From NCBI RefSeq assembly GCF_033878955.1, contig NZ_CP138858.1:4181001-4245000 (forward strand): a DNA stretch of 64,000 bases, given 5' to 3'. This stretch comes from Coraliomargarita algicola. GTDB taxonomy: Bacteria > Verrucomicrobiota > Verrucomicrobiia > Opitutales > Coraliomargaritaceae. Below the pieces are notes generated by a model. That model searched no databases. It was not told where the DNA came from and saw only the letters and a program-made list of their open reading frames with translations. How positions within the stretch are numbered: the stretch's first letter is position 1; every line of letters begins with the position of its first letter. A program made the translations under genes and the position numbers. Positions 16,423-26,308 of the stretch are shown one piece after another.

Positions 16423-18210
16423 TTAGTGGCTTAATAGTGCGTAGCCGGACGCGGGGATCTGGATCTTGCGTATGCCTGCTGGATCTTTGAGGGAGATGTG
16501 CCCCATGGTTTCGCCCAGGCAGTTGTGAACTGTTCCTTGGTAAGTGTTTTTCTGGGTCGCCTGCTCCAGATAGAGCTTGGGCTTTTGTGTTGCGTTAATA
16601 AGCGTGAGTTTTGGTGTGGATAGTTCGGGGAGTTGAACGACATAGTCGTCTTGGTAGACCGCGACCAAGTGTTCCTCAGCATTCTCCGCGTGGACCGCTG
16701 GATAGAGCTTTTGTGGCTGCAGTGGTGTCAGTTCGCCGTGCAGTAGCAGCTCTTTGCGCTCGACCCAGAGTGACATGAAGTTCTTCAGCATGCCTTCATG
16801 GGGCGCAGGGGTGACGCCTTTCCGGACGGAGATTTGAGGCACGGAGAACAGGATGGCCCAGAGTTGTTGCGCGGCGCGTTCGACGCTTTCCTCCGGGTGC
16901 CACATCACCATGTCGGAGTGCACGGCGGTGTTGCCTGCGAGTAAGCGAAGGTCGATCGTTCGGACCAAATTGCTGAGGGCATCGTTGGGGCAGTCGTGCG
17001 CGCGCAGCATGTTGCCATACTTACGCATGGCCGGGCCGATGTAATCCTGGCGGAACTCGATGAGGACGTCAGGCTTGATTGCGCGCAGTTCGGTGATGAT
17101 GTCCGTGAAGAGCCGATCGGCTGCCGCGGGGACGGCGACCATGTCGGCGGTTTCCTGTGTGCTTTGAACCTCGGCTTCGGCTGTAAAGCGGTCGACAAAG
17201 TCCAGTTTGAAGCCATCGATGTTCCAATCGATCAGCGCATCGCGGTAGCAATTGATGAGCATCTGTCTGGCTTCGGCGAAGCGTGGATCGAGGCAGGGGG
17301 CCGGTTTGAATGCTTTCGGGAGCACCCGGTCGCTAAAGCGATGCCATGCCTTGCTTTTCTTGCCCACAAATGGCACCGAGAACCAGACCATGTAGCGCAT
17401 GTCCATTGCCTTGACCTGGGCGACATGCGATTTGAAATCGGGAAACTTGCTGGTCGCAACTTCCCAGTCGCCGCAGTAGTCGTAGCCCTTATTGCTATCA
17501 TCGGTTTGCCAGCCATCGTCCAGGATCAGGGTTTTGCAGTTGTAGCCCTTCGACCACTTGCAGTTTTCTTCAATTGCCTGATCGCTCAGTTCCTGATGGA
17601 AACTATACCAGCTAGAGTAGACCGGGTCATAGGCTGCCGCGGGGACTGGTGCCGGCGTGTAGGCATCCATCTTGGCCCACCAGTCGGCAGTCGAGGCAAC
17701 TGCTTTGTGGAAGGGGAGTGCGCGTTCGTCGATTCGGATGGTGATGCGGTAGGAATCGATTTCCGGCCATGGGGAATCAAAGAGCACGATCCGGCAGTTG
17801 ATCGTAGCATCGTCTTCTTCGACCTGCACGCGAATGCCCGTGGGGTTGATGGCGTCTGAAAGTGCGAACGTGTGGCGGTTTTCGCTTTGTGCGGAGAAGA
17901 GGCTGTAAACGGGCGCACTGTAGGTTGCATAGTTCTGTATGGTTTGGGTCCATCCTGATGTGAGTGAGCGGTCACTTCCGATGGTTGGATGCCACTTGCC
18001 TGCGATGTCGACGAGGGGAACATACCAGTCGATATGCACTGGCCCGGGGCTTTTCTTCGCTTTCAAGTGAATGGTGACGGTATGCTCTGCTAGGCCTTCA
18101 ACGATGTGTGTTGTCGACACGCTTGAGTCGATCTTCTGCGTGGGGTCCAGGGATCGGATGGATTCAGGGCGGATATAGGGGCGTGAAACTTGCATGGTGG
18201 AATTGGGCAT
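16423..18210 (-). CDS. GH36-type alpha-galactosidase
   Basis: This 595-residue protein has an N-terminal beta-sandwich, a TIM barrel and a C-terminal beta domain. The barrel begins with 'YSSWYSFHQELSDQAI', followed by 'LILDDGWQ' and the nucleophile motif GFKLDFVDRF (Asp337). A candidate acid/base is in RAHDCPND (Asp406 or Asp410). These fit GH36/GH31-clan alpha-galactosidases, and related members act on alpha-N-acetylgalactosaminides. No signal peptide is seen, so it works in the cytoplasm on imported oligosaccharides. It heads a two-gene unit with the MocA-like oxidoreductase. A CTAAATT-GT-AATTTAG palindrome lies four bases before its start codon and may control it. Confidence 0.85.
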   Translation of the reverse strand: MPNSTMQVSRPYIRPESIRSLDPTQKIDSSVSTTHIVEGLAEHTVTIHLKAKKSPGPVHIDWYVPLVDIAGKWHPTIGSDRSLTSGWTQTIQNYATYSAPVYSLFSAQSENRHTFALSDAINPTGIRVQVEEDDATINCRIVLFDSPWPEIDSYRITIRIDERALPFHKAVASTADWWAKMDAYTPAPVPAAAYDPVYSSWYSFHQELSDQAIEENCKWSKGYNCKTLILDDGWQTDDSNKGYDYCGDWEVATSKFPDFKSHVAQVKAMDMRYMVWFSVPFVGKKSKAWHRFSDRVLPKAFKPAPCLDPRFAEARQMLINCYRDALIDWNIDGFKLDFVDRFTAEAEVQSTQETADMVAVPAAADRLFTDIITELRAIKPDVLIEFRQDYIGPAMRKYGNMLRAHDCPNDALSNLVRTIDLRLLAGNTAVHSDMVMWHPEESVERAAQQLWAILFSVPQISVRKGVTPAPHEGMLKNFMSLWVERKELLLHGELTPLQPQKLYPAVHAENAEEHLVAVYQDDYVVQLPELSTPKLTLINATQKPKLYLEQATQKNTYQGTVHNCLGETMGHISLKDPAGIRKIQIPASGYALLSH

Positions 18211-18213
18211 ATG

Positions 18214-18297
18214 CTAAATTGTAATTTAGAATGAAGTATTGACTTAGTCAGCATGTGTCTAGATAAAAATCTGAGTTGTAGTGAGTGTGTGCTCACT
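18214..18297. promoter_or_regulatory. Cluster of three palindromes in the GH36 / beta-helix divergent region
   Basis: CTAAATTGTAATTTAG (18214-18229) has 7-bp perfect arms and lies next to the GH36 start. TGACTTAGTCA (18240-18250) is an 11-bp palindrome. AGTGAGTGTGTGCTCACT (18280-18297) has 6-bp arms. The cluster fills the 137-bp gap between divergent genes and is a likely site for one or more regulators; none is assigned. Confidence 0.4.
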
Positions 18298-18347
18298 GAT
18301 CGCTTGCTTGCCCCTAGTTCTGCAGAATAACCCGAAAGGTCTACCCT

Positions 18348-21300
18348 ATGAAAAAGCTCCCCCCATACTTACCGTTCTTCTTTGCCGCCTTCATTCTGAT
18401 GCTATGTAATCTAGGGCATTCGAATGAGTTGCTGTTAAATCCGGATTTCGAAGAGGGCATGCTCCACTGGTCCGGAGCTAGTCTGGAAGAGACTGCGGTC
18501 TATTCGGGAGTGAATGCGGCCCGATTGGATCAAATGACTTATTGGATAAGTGCTATGCAGCAGGTTGACTGTGAGCCCGGGCAGGTAATTTTCTTTGGTG
18601 GCTATGTCAAGTCGGAGGGGCTGGTTCAAGGCAACGCAGGCATTCGCTTGGTTTTCTATGATGCCAATGACCAGTTTATATCCGATATCGATACTGCTCA
18701 GGTGACAGGGACGACGGCTTACGCCCTGCTGGAGGCGAGTGAAGGCGAATTAGTGCCTCCCGGTGCGGATTATGCGAAGTTTCAACTTTATGTCAGTCAA
18801 AGCGCGACGCCACAGGGTTCCGTATATTTTGATGCGCTCTATTGTGATGTGTTCAGTCATAAGGCACTGGTCGTGAACTCGAACGGTGGCTTTGAAGACG
18901 GCTATAATGGTTGGGCGAAAGGAAATGCAAGCTTGGCCACTGGGAGTGATGCCTTTGAAGGTGGCTATGCCTCGTCCATTGAGCATGGCAGCTTCTGGAA
19001 GAAGACCTGGTATGAGTTTGCTTGTGATTCGAGTCAGGAATACGCGCTGTCATTTGCTTTCGCGACGGACGCTGCGACTTCGAATGGCAAGGTGGAGATG
19101 CGCTATTTCGACAGTAGTGATGCATTGTTGCAAATCGATGAGCTTGTGTCGCTCACGGGTACCAATCCCTATGCGCTTTACTACTTGGATGGGTTGACGC
19201 CGCCTGTGAATGTCAGCTATGCGAGGTTTTATTTTGCAACGACTCAGCCGGGGACGGGCACCTCGTATTTAGATGATGTGTTAATTACGACGGATCCATC
19301 CGGATTGGTGTCGTCTGATTTGATTGAGCAGGATCTTGTCAACCTGTTGCCGGATTCAGGATTCGAGTTAGGCGTTTCCGATTGGAACGGAGGTGTGCAA
19401 GTGGAGTCGGGGACGGTTGGAGCCGGCCAACAGGCAGGGAGATTCAGCGGCAAGTCATTCTTTAAGTCGTATCATCACGATTTAGTGTCGGCGACGGCGG
19501 GGAAGGCCTACAGCATTCGCTTTGATGCAGCGATCACAGATGTGGCCGTGAGTCCGAGCGTGTTTTTTGAGTTTATCGCAGCGGATCAAAGCACCGTCTT
19601 GCAAGCTGTGGATACACAAACGCATTTTACAGGGACCGCACCGTATCGTAGCTTTGTGAGTCCCTACTATCTCGCCCCGGCGGGGACCAATTACATTAAA
19701 CTACGTGTCACTTTTCCCAAGGATAACGACGGTGCTTATTTTTACATGGACGATGTCCAGCTTCTGGAGTCTCAGAACCTGCCGGTTCGCTTGGTGCCCA
19801 CGTATGAGGCGATTAGTGTTTACGCGACTCGTGCGACGCCGGTGACGGATGAGGTGGCGCATGTTTATTATCGTGAAGCAGGCGAGGGGACCTGGCTCGA
19901 AGGATTGGAGCTGGTCTATGATGCCTCGCGTTCTGAATACCGCGGGAGTGTGATTGGTTTACAAGAGGGCACCGATTATGAGATTCAGGTGGTTCTTGAG
20001 GCAAACGGCAGCGTGCTGGAAGAGGCCGGATCGACGGTCAGCACCTGGCAGGCGGACCCTGTCATTGCGCAGACGATTGCCCTGTCCAGTCTCTATAGCA
20101 GTGGGCAGTTGCTCATTGAAAACATGCACGGCGAGCCGGATGGCTGGATTCGGATCACGGGCACGGAAAGTGGTGATGTTGACGGTGGCTATGCGGATGA
20201 TGTCGCCTTACTGATCCGTAATAGTAGCTATTTGATTTTTGAGGATATCGAGGTCGTCGGCGGGCGTCGTCATGCGGTGGAAGTCACCATGTCGGAGCAC
20301 ATTCGCCTTCTGAACTGTGAGATGTCCGGCTGGGGGCGCATGCCAAATTACACGGACGGTATTTATTTTTACGAAACCGAAGCCGAGCTGAATTCGGGCA
20401 ATGAAGACTTATCTATTAATAAGGATGCTGGTGTGCATCTGAACGTTTGTTCGCAGGTGACGATCGAGCGTTGCTATATGCATGATCCCAGGCCACGTGC
20501 CAACAATTGGGAAGGCAGGAATCATCCGCGCGGGCCGACTGCAGTGCTAGTGCAGAATATTGCCGGGGTGAATGATTTGATCATGAAGGGGAATCACGTC
20601 GTGCGCTGGAATGACCTGATTGGCAGTGACGAAATTCGCTGGAACGACGTCATTGAAGGCGAGAATAACAAGTCGGACTTCGGCTCTTTTTATCGGGACT
20701 CGGATGTCTATGGCAACATGCTGACTTTCGGCAATGATGATGCGACTGAGATGGATGGTGGGCAGATGAATACCCGCTACTACAACAATCGCCTGGAGAA
20801 TTGCTATGTCGGTCTGAGTTTGGCGCCATGTCGCGTGGGACCTTCTTACGTTTATAAGAATGTTATGTTTAACCTCGGGGATGATCGGGGTAGCTGTTTC
20901 TCGATTGTGAAGCTGGGTGGTGGTGACACGCATTCGAAGGGGAAGAGCTACTTCTTCAATAACACCCTGTATTCGATCGGTAATGGCATCACAGGTGTTG
21001 GGTTTGGAAGCGATTCTAATAAGGGGATGTTCCTAGGGATGAGCCGTAATAACATTATCCAATGCTTGTCGACTCGTTTGGATTATAACCGGACAATCAA
21101 AGATTCTGAAAAGAATCCATGGAACAGCTTTGATTATGATAACCTCTCCAGTAATGGGCTAGCGGTCGCCAATGTTGAATACGCGGCGGGGCAGGAGCCG
21201 AATGGAATCCTGGATAACGCACCGACCTTTGTGAACGCTGCGACAGGTGATTTCCGTTTGCAGGCTGGCTCTGCAGGGATTGACGACGGCCTGGGTATTC

Positions 21301-21701
21301 TCAACTTTGCGGACCAGTTTGCTGGGGCTGCGCCGGACCAGGGTGCCATCGAGCATGGCGGGAGCTCCTTAATTCCCCCGCGTCCTATCGCAGTCAGTGC
21401 CGATCAATATCTAGTCGAGCTCTTGGGGGAGGCGAATGGTGCGACGACGCCGGTGGATGTAATCGTCAGTTCCGGCGCGTTGTCAGGCAGCTTGAGCTAC
21501 ACGGTAAAGATGAACGATAGCGTGAGCTGGTTATCAGTCAGTCCGAGTGTGGGCACTTTGAATGCGAATAGTTCGCAGACGTTCACACTCACGCTTCAGA
21601 CGGCTGGCCTCAGCGCAGGAGATCGTTTGAAGGCAACTCTATTGGTGAAATTTGAAAATGGATTTTCGATACCGATTACCGTCAACGCAAATATTAACTA
21701 G
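18348..21701 (+). CDS. Large secreted beta-helix protein with three N-terminal carbohydrate-binding-like modules
   Basis: This 1117-residue protein has a signal peptide (1-25). Three jelly-roll modules of CBM_4_9 type follow (about 27-168, 175-314, 329-475; each starts with a 'NxGFExG..W' pattern and ends '(Y/F)xDxV'). A fibronectin-III-like domain spans 482-568, a right-handed beta-helix 570-1005, and a BACON-like beta-sandwich 1010-1117 ('VSWLSVSPSVGTLNANSSQ'). The helix contains DPRPRANNW and NDDATEMDGGQMN, both matched in the paralogue at 31406-34300. Beta-helices of this layout include PL6-like lyases and related hydrolases, so a polysaccharide lyase is a fair guess, but no known catalytic triad was fixed. 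It is followed 68 bases later by a GspK-like gene. Confidence 0.78.
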   Translation: MKKLPPYLPFFFAAFILMLCNLGHSNELLLNPDFEEGMLHWSGASLEETAVYSGVNAARLDQMTYWISAMQQVDCEPGQVIFFGGYVKSEGLVQGNAGIRLVFYDANDQFISDIDTAQVTGTTAYALLEASEGELVPPGADYAKFQLYVSQSATPQGSVYFDALYCDVFSHKALVVNSNGGFEDGYNGWAKGNASLATGSDAFEGGYASSIEHGSFWKKTWYEFACDSSQEYALSFAFATDAATSNGKVEMRYFDSSDALLQIDELVSLTGTNPYALYYLDGLTPPVNVSYARFYFATTQPGTGTSYLDDVLITTDPSGLVSSDLIEQDLVNLLPDSGFELGVSDWNGGVQVESGTVGAGQQAGRFSGKSFFKSYHHDLVSATAGKAYSIRFDAAITDVAVSPSVFFEFIAADQSTVLQAVDTQTHFTGTAPYRSFVSPYYLAPAGTNYIKLRVTFPKDNDGAYFYMDDVQLLESQNLPVRLVPTYEAISVYATRATPVTDEVAHVYYREAGEGTWLEGLELVYDASRSEYRGSVIGLQEGTDYEIQVVLEANGSVLEEAGSTVSTWQADPVIAQTIALSSLYSSGQLLIENMHGEPDGWIRITGTESGDVDGGYADDVALLIRNSSYLIFEDIEVVGGRRHAVEVTMSEHIRLLNCEMSGWGRMPNYTDGIYFYETEAELNSGNEDLSINKDAGVHLNVCSQVTIERCYMHDPRPRANNWEGRNHPRGPTAVLVQNIAGVNDLIMKGNHVVRWNDLIGSDEIRWNDVIEGENNKSDFGSFYRDSDVYGNMLTFGNDDATEMDGGQMNTRYYNNRLENCYVGLSLAPCRVGPSYVYKNVMFNLGDDRGSCFSIVKLGGGDTHSKGKSYFFNNTLYSIGNGITGVGFGSDSNKGMFLGMSRNNIIQCLSTRLDYNRTIKDSEKNPWNSFDYDNLSSNGLAVANVEYAAGQEPNGILDNAPTFVNAATGDFRLQAGSAGIDDGLGILNFADQFAGAAPDQGAIEHGGSSLIPPRPIAVSADQYLVELLGEANGATTPVDVIVSSGALSGSLSYTVKMNDSVSWLSVSPSVGTLNANSSQTFTLTLQTAGLSAGDRLKATLLVKFENGFSIPITVNANIN

Positions 21702-21802
21702 CAGAGTTGTGGATGTTATACGCTTGCGATTGCCCTCTATTATGTCGGCCGATTGCTTGAACTCTGCCTATGGATTCCTTAGCCTCGAAGTATATCCCTT
21801 CT

Positions 21803-24800
21803 ATGTGTTATTCTAATTCCAAGTTTCGATCTGGTCTGCATGTGGGGCCTGGATCTTCTCGTCGGCAGTCTGGCTTTGCTCTGGTTCTGGCTCTATCACT
21901 GATGGCATTCATTGTCTTGCTTCTATTGACGATGACTACTTATGTGCGTGTTGAAACGACCACTGCATCGTCCCGGGCAAAAACTATGCTGGCTCGGGAG
22001 AATGCGAAATTAAGTCTGATGGTCGCGCTCGGGCAGCTGCAGAGAACAGTGGGAGTGGACCAGCGAGTGACTGCGAATGGGGACGTGTTCACTGGTGCTC
22101 TTGTCGGGCCGTCGATTCGCTCGCCGCATTGGCTGGGAGCATGGGACAGTTCAATCGAGAACTGGTCGGATCTGAATGCGGAGGAACGTATTGCCCGCGG
22201 GCATTGGCTGGTGAGTGGTAATTCGGGACTACTTCCGGGGGATCCTGATTACCGTCAGCCAATGGATGATTTAACTGCAGAGGATCGGGTCGTGCTTGTT
22301 GGGGGAGACGGAACCGATGACCTTGATGATGTGCTTGTCGTGAAGGAGTCACTTAATGATGCTTCTGGTAAGATTGCGTATTGGGTCGCCGATGAGAGCA
22401 TGAAGGCACGGGTAAATCTAATTGATGATTACAGTGACTCTTCGGATCATTACGAGCTCACCAAAAGTTTTCAAGGAGCGCAGCGTTCCGGAATCGAATA
22501 CATGAATTCGCTTGCATCTTACCCGGTGAATGGCTCCGAGGTTTTGAAATTGTTTGGTTTATCGGAACTTATACAAGCATCCAAAAGCAATGATGCGGTA
22601 ACTGACGATCGACTGATAAAGAAGTATTATCATGATTTGACAACATGGTCTGAGGGCTTGTTAGTGGATGTAAAGAATGGCGGGCTGAAGCGCGACTTAA
22701 CACAAGCCTTTGAATACCGACATATCTTTGATGAGTACTTCTTGCCGTATGATGAGAACTCAAACCCGAATGATGCCGCCACCTTGCCACTCGATTACAT
22801 CGAAAACTTATATTTGATTGAAGAGGACACGATGACGGCCAATGGTTTTGACAGTGGTCTGGGGATTGATCGTGGTGGGCCAAACTGGAGTATACTTAGG
22901 TCGTATTATCGTCAGTATAAGCCGATGGGAAATGCTATAGGGAGTCAGTCTGTGGAAGCTCCTGAGGGCGATGAATTGCTTGTAGACCAGCGAATCGATC
23001 AGGAGGATTATACGGCGCTGAATGGTGATAGTCCCGGCTATCTGGCACCCTATGTTGATTTTCTTAGTAGTTCGACTGGCTACCCGCACAAAAAGTATAT
23101 TGGTTTTCGGCATACTGAACCCGCGCATACATTTGCTCCGCTTTTGCGAACAGGAAAGCCCTATCAAGCGGAACCTAATTTCGTGGGTATGCAGGGGAAG
23201 AATTTTGTTCGTCCAACCGCAGATAATTATCAAATGCAAAGTATGGTCACGCCGATCCTTGCCCGTATGCAGATGGGGTATGCTTTGAATGATGGGCCCT
23301 ATGGAGTGGAGCTGGTCATTACACCGGTTTTTGGAATTTATAACCCCTATAATAGTGAGCTTACGGTTAACCGCTTGATTGTGCGCTGGGACCCAAATCC
23401 AATCGTGCGCATTACGGTGGATGGAGATACTGTAGAGTTTGGTGTTCGTGAGGTCATGCCGGTTAACGGGCAAGGCATCGTTGATTACTTCTTCAAAGAT
23501 GATCCGAGTCAGAGTGGAGTGAAGCCAATCACAATTGGCCCTGGTGAGATCAAATACTACGGAATCAACACAAATACGACGGACTATCCTAATGAGCGTA
23601 AACTAGCCAATGGGCTCGCAATGTTCTGGGAGGACGCGGATGGCAATGTTTCTCAGGCGCGCAACGATACTGCAGCAGATCGGGTTTATCTGACTCCTTA
23701 TGTGGCAGGAGGCGGAGGGCTCGTGATCCCGCTGATGCTTTCGAGTCATATAGATGCGGTTCCCAAGCGTGGATCGAATCGTATTGCGAATGTTGATGGA
23801 CCGGCGCCAATCGAATGGTATCGTGATACGAACTACGGAAATACCCAGCCAACCAAGTTGCCGACTTGGAATTTAACTGAAAACGAGATTTCGATTTTGG
23901 AAAGGTTGTCGCCAACGGATGGTGTGACTGAGGCTCCGTCCTTCTCTTTCGAGATGAGCTTGTTGAATGACTTGGGCGCGACTCTGACGGTCGGCTATTA
24001 TCCTTGGGATATTAAACAGGGGACTGGAAAAATCTTCTCCGATTTTGACGGAGCGGATGCCATTTCAGTGGAGCGTTCCTTTGCGAACTTATCGAGCGCA
24101 AGTTATCAGGATGAGCTACTCGCGATCGGATTTTGGTTAAAGACTACCCAGGAGTATGAGGTCCCTTGGCGTAATCTGATCGATTCGAATGTCCGTGCGA
24201 TCAATGCAAATAGTGAGTGGGATGGATTCTTTGACGATGCCGGATATTCGGTCTTGAGCACGTTTACGACTGAGGACCCGAACGGGACGCGAGGAATCCT
24301 GACAGACTCTGACATTCAGGCAGATGCGGATGCGTCGGGATATTGGGGAGATAGTATTGGAGTGGATGGGCAGTCGCGGGTAATTCTCTTCGATCGGCCG
24401 AGAACGCCGCTATTGTCACTCGGTAACTTGCAGCATGCGAATCTTGGAAGGTATAACTTCGATCCAAGCTACATGTTGGGGAATTCGTATGCGAATGTTC
24501 GTATTCCTTTGCAGCAGACATTAGACGATTCTCATCAAGTCTGGACATATTCCGCCGACGATAGTGTGAGTCCGGTGGAAGAGACTTTTACCTTATTTGA
24601 TACGTCTTATTTGGTGAATGAGAAGGTCTGGGACCGCTATTTCTTCTCCGGGTTTACGGACTCGATTACTGAGGAGGATTTTGAGGCATTTCTAGCGGGT
24701 CAATCCTTGTCAGGTAATCAGCGTTATCAATTCGCGCAAGACTCTGGGGAGCTCAAGTTTAGTGATCTAGTTGATCGAATCGATGACAGTCAGTTGTTTC

Positions 24801-25591
24801 GTTCGCTCGCTGGCTATCTGAGGGTGAAGGGGGCATTTAATGTGAACTCCGTTTCGGTCAGTGCATGGAAGGCGGTTCTCGCGGGGCTGTCGATCGAGGA
24901 GTTTCCCTTGTATGATGGGACGACGACTCGTGCGGATGGTGGGCTTGTTGTTTCGCGATTTACATGGCCCTATTCGGGGAAAGTAAACCTAGGGATGGGT
25001 TCATCTCTGGAGAATTTCTGGAAGGGGGTTCGAGAGTTGGAAGAGGAGGAAGTCGAATCTTTGGCGGAAGCGATTGTTGAGCAGGTGAAAGCGCGTGGTC
25101 CATTTCTATCGATGGCGGACTTTGTCAACCGCCGTCTATCCGATGATGAGGCTGGTAAGTCCGGTGTCTTGCAAGCGGCGCTCGACGATCCCGATCAAGG
25201 TTTGAATACCGCGTCAAAACTGAACGGGCTTTCTGCCGAGTCTTCAAACGCGATTTCCGGTGCCGGGTTCTATGACGTGTTTCCCGATACGAATATGCAA
25301 GCCGCTGGTTTTCCCGGCTATGTTTTGCAGGGAGACTTGTTGCAGCGTTTAGCTCCTTTTATGAGCGTGAGAGGTGATACCTTTTTGATTCGTGCCTATG
25401 GTGAAAGTAATGACCCTTTGACGGGCGAGCTTGTCTCTGCTGCATACTGTGAGGCAGTTGTGCAGCGGTCGGTGATGCCAGTTGAAGCCGGCGTAGATAA
25501 TTTAGAGAACGAAATGATCTATCCCACGGGAGACTTTGGGCGTTCATTCAAAATTGTAGCATTCCGTTGGTTAAATGAAGATGAAATATAG
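21803..25591 (+). CDS. Large prepilin-type GspK/Verru_Chthon-cassette-like protein, paralogue of 939-4382
   Basis: This protein of about 1260 residues has a basic leader, then GFALVLALSLMAFIVLLLLTM, again without a Glu at +5. The C-terminus parallels GspK minor pseudopilins: VEQVKARGPFLSMADFVNR, then 'FMSVRGDTFLIRAYGES' and a closing strand with AVVQRS. The same segments in the same order occur in the protein at 939-4382, so the two are paralogues. An earlier ATG at 21770 is also possible; no Shine-Dalgarno sequence decides. The downstream partner starts 17 bases before this stop, the same overlap design as the first pair. It is probably a minor pseudopilin of a secretion or pilus-like machine dedicated to the neighbouring exported enzymes. 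Confidence 0.72.
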   Translation: MCYSNSKFRSGLHVGPGSSRRQSGFALVLALSLMAFIVLLLLTMTTYVRVETTTASSRAKTMLARENAKLSLMVALGQLQRTVGVDQRVTANGDVFTGALVGPSIRSPHWLGAWDSSIENWSDLNAEERIARGHWLVSGNSGLLPGDPDYRQPMDDLTAEDRVVLVGGDGTDDLDDVLVVKESLNDASGKIAYWVADESMKARVNLIDDYSDSSDHYELTKSFQGAQRSGIEYMNSLASYPVNGSEVLKLFGLSELIQASKSNDAVTDDRLIKKYYHDLTTWSEGLLVDVKNGGLKRDLTQAFEYRHIFDEYFLPYDENSNPNDAATLPLDYIENLYLIEEDTMTANGFDSGLGIDRGGPNWSILRSYYRQYKPMGNAIGSQSVEAPEGDELLVDQRIDQEDYTALNGDSPGYLAPYVDFLSSSTGYPHKKYIGFRHTEPAHTFAPLLRTGKPYQAEPNFVGMQGKNFVRPTADNYQMQSMVTPILARMQMGYALNDGPYGVELVITPVFGIYNPYNSELTVNRLIVRWDPNPIVRITVDGDTVEFGVREVMPVNGQGIVDYFFKDDPSQSGVKPITIGPGEIKYYGINTNTTDYPNERKLANGLAMFWEDADGNVSQARNDTAADRVYLTPYVAGGGGLVIPLMLSSHIDAVPKRGSNRIANVDGPAPIEWYRDTNYGNTQPTKLPTWNLTENEISILERLSPTDGVTEAPSFSFEMSLLNDLGATLTVGYYPWDIKQGTGKIFSDFDGADAISVERSFANLSSASYQDELLAIGFWLKTTQEYEVPWRNLIDSNVRAINANSEWDGFFDDAGYSVLSTFTTEDPNGTRGILTDSDIQADADASGYWGDSIGVDGQSRVILFDRPRTPLLSLGNLQHANLGRYNFDPSYMLGNSYANVRIPLQQTLDDSHQVWTYSADDSVSPVEETFTLFDTSYLVNEKVWDRYFFSGFTDSITEEDFEAFLAGQSLSGNQRYQFAQDSGELKFSDLVDRIDDSQLFRSLAGYLRVKGAFNVNSVSVSAWKAVLAGLSIEEFPLYDGTTTRADGGLVVSRFTWPYSGKVNLGMGSSLENFWKGVRELEEEEVESLAEAIVEQVKARGPFLSMADFVNRRLSDDEAGKSGVLQAALDDPDQGLNTASKLNGLSAESSNAISGAGFYDVFPDTNMQAAGFPGYVLQGDLLQRLAPFMSVRGDTFLIRAYGESNDPLTGELVSAAYCEAVVQRSVMPVEAGVDNLENEMIYPTGDFGRSFKIVAFRWLNEDEI

Positions 25592-26296
25592 GTATTCCGC
25601 GTTAACTGTAATCGTCGCGATCATGTTTAGCATGACTTTATGCACGGCGAGTGCCCAGCAGACAAAGCGTTTCAGTCTGCTTAGTTGGAATCAGACCATT
25701 CGGGATGTCTTCTATCTCGATGGCGAGGAGCGTATGCCTTTGACGATTCCGAATGGAGCTCCCTCGCCGGTGTATGAACTCAGTGGTGTGGAAGGGCCCT
25801 TGATTTTCTATCGCGATGGCGGTCTCGGTCCCGATGGGGCGCTCGTGAATGTTCCGGTTGCACAGGCGACATGGCAGCCGGGGGGGCTCCTCCGTTGCTA
25901 TTATTTTTTGAGCGTGATGGTGGGGCGGGGCAGTATAATCTGGTAGTCATTGATAATCGTGCCGGGAATTCAGCCCGCGATATTTATCAGCTTTATAATA
26001 TATCAAGCTATGATATTGCTGTGCAATTTGGTGGGGAACGATTGCGAGTTTCTCCTGGTGAGAATACTATAGTCGATTCTCCTAAGACCGATGACCCTAA
26101 TTTTGGTGTTATGATGGCGGTTCAATCGAACTTTGGGCACTCTAACGAAGTGAAGTTGGTGTATAAGTCATTCTGGCCGTACCGTCCGGGCCGTAGTGGT
26201 CTAGTTTTCATTGCTGATAAGCGCGGCCCTAGGAATCAGTTGCGAGTGAGGCGATTTTATATGGCCACTCTCGGTGAGCAAGTGAATGAACTTTGA
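25575..26296 (+). pseudogene. Secreted partner of the second GspK-like gene, frameshifted at a G7 run
   Basis: The first frame (from ATG 25575) gives a signal peptide ending near ASAQQ and runs to TWQPGG, after which it drifts into an unrelated tail ending at 25946. The continuation APPLLLFFERDGGAGQYNL lies in the -1 frame and runs to 26296. It matches the pattern of the intact partner at 4361-5107, including 'YNISSYDIAV' and LVYKSFW. The switch occurs exactly at seven G residues (25880-25886, minus-one direction). Adding one G would give a protein of about 240 residues. Three explanations remain open: a real mutation, a homopolymer miscall, or programmed -1 slippage on GGG-GGG codons. The start overlaps the GspK-like stop by 17 bases. 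Confidence 0.75.
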
Positions 26297-26308
26297 AACA
26301 GGCGGTGT

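Noticed and set aside
16996..17859. 287-codon plus-strand frame inside the GH36 gene
   Set aside because: It is antisense to conserved alpha-galactosidase motifs and has no recognisable domain.
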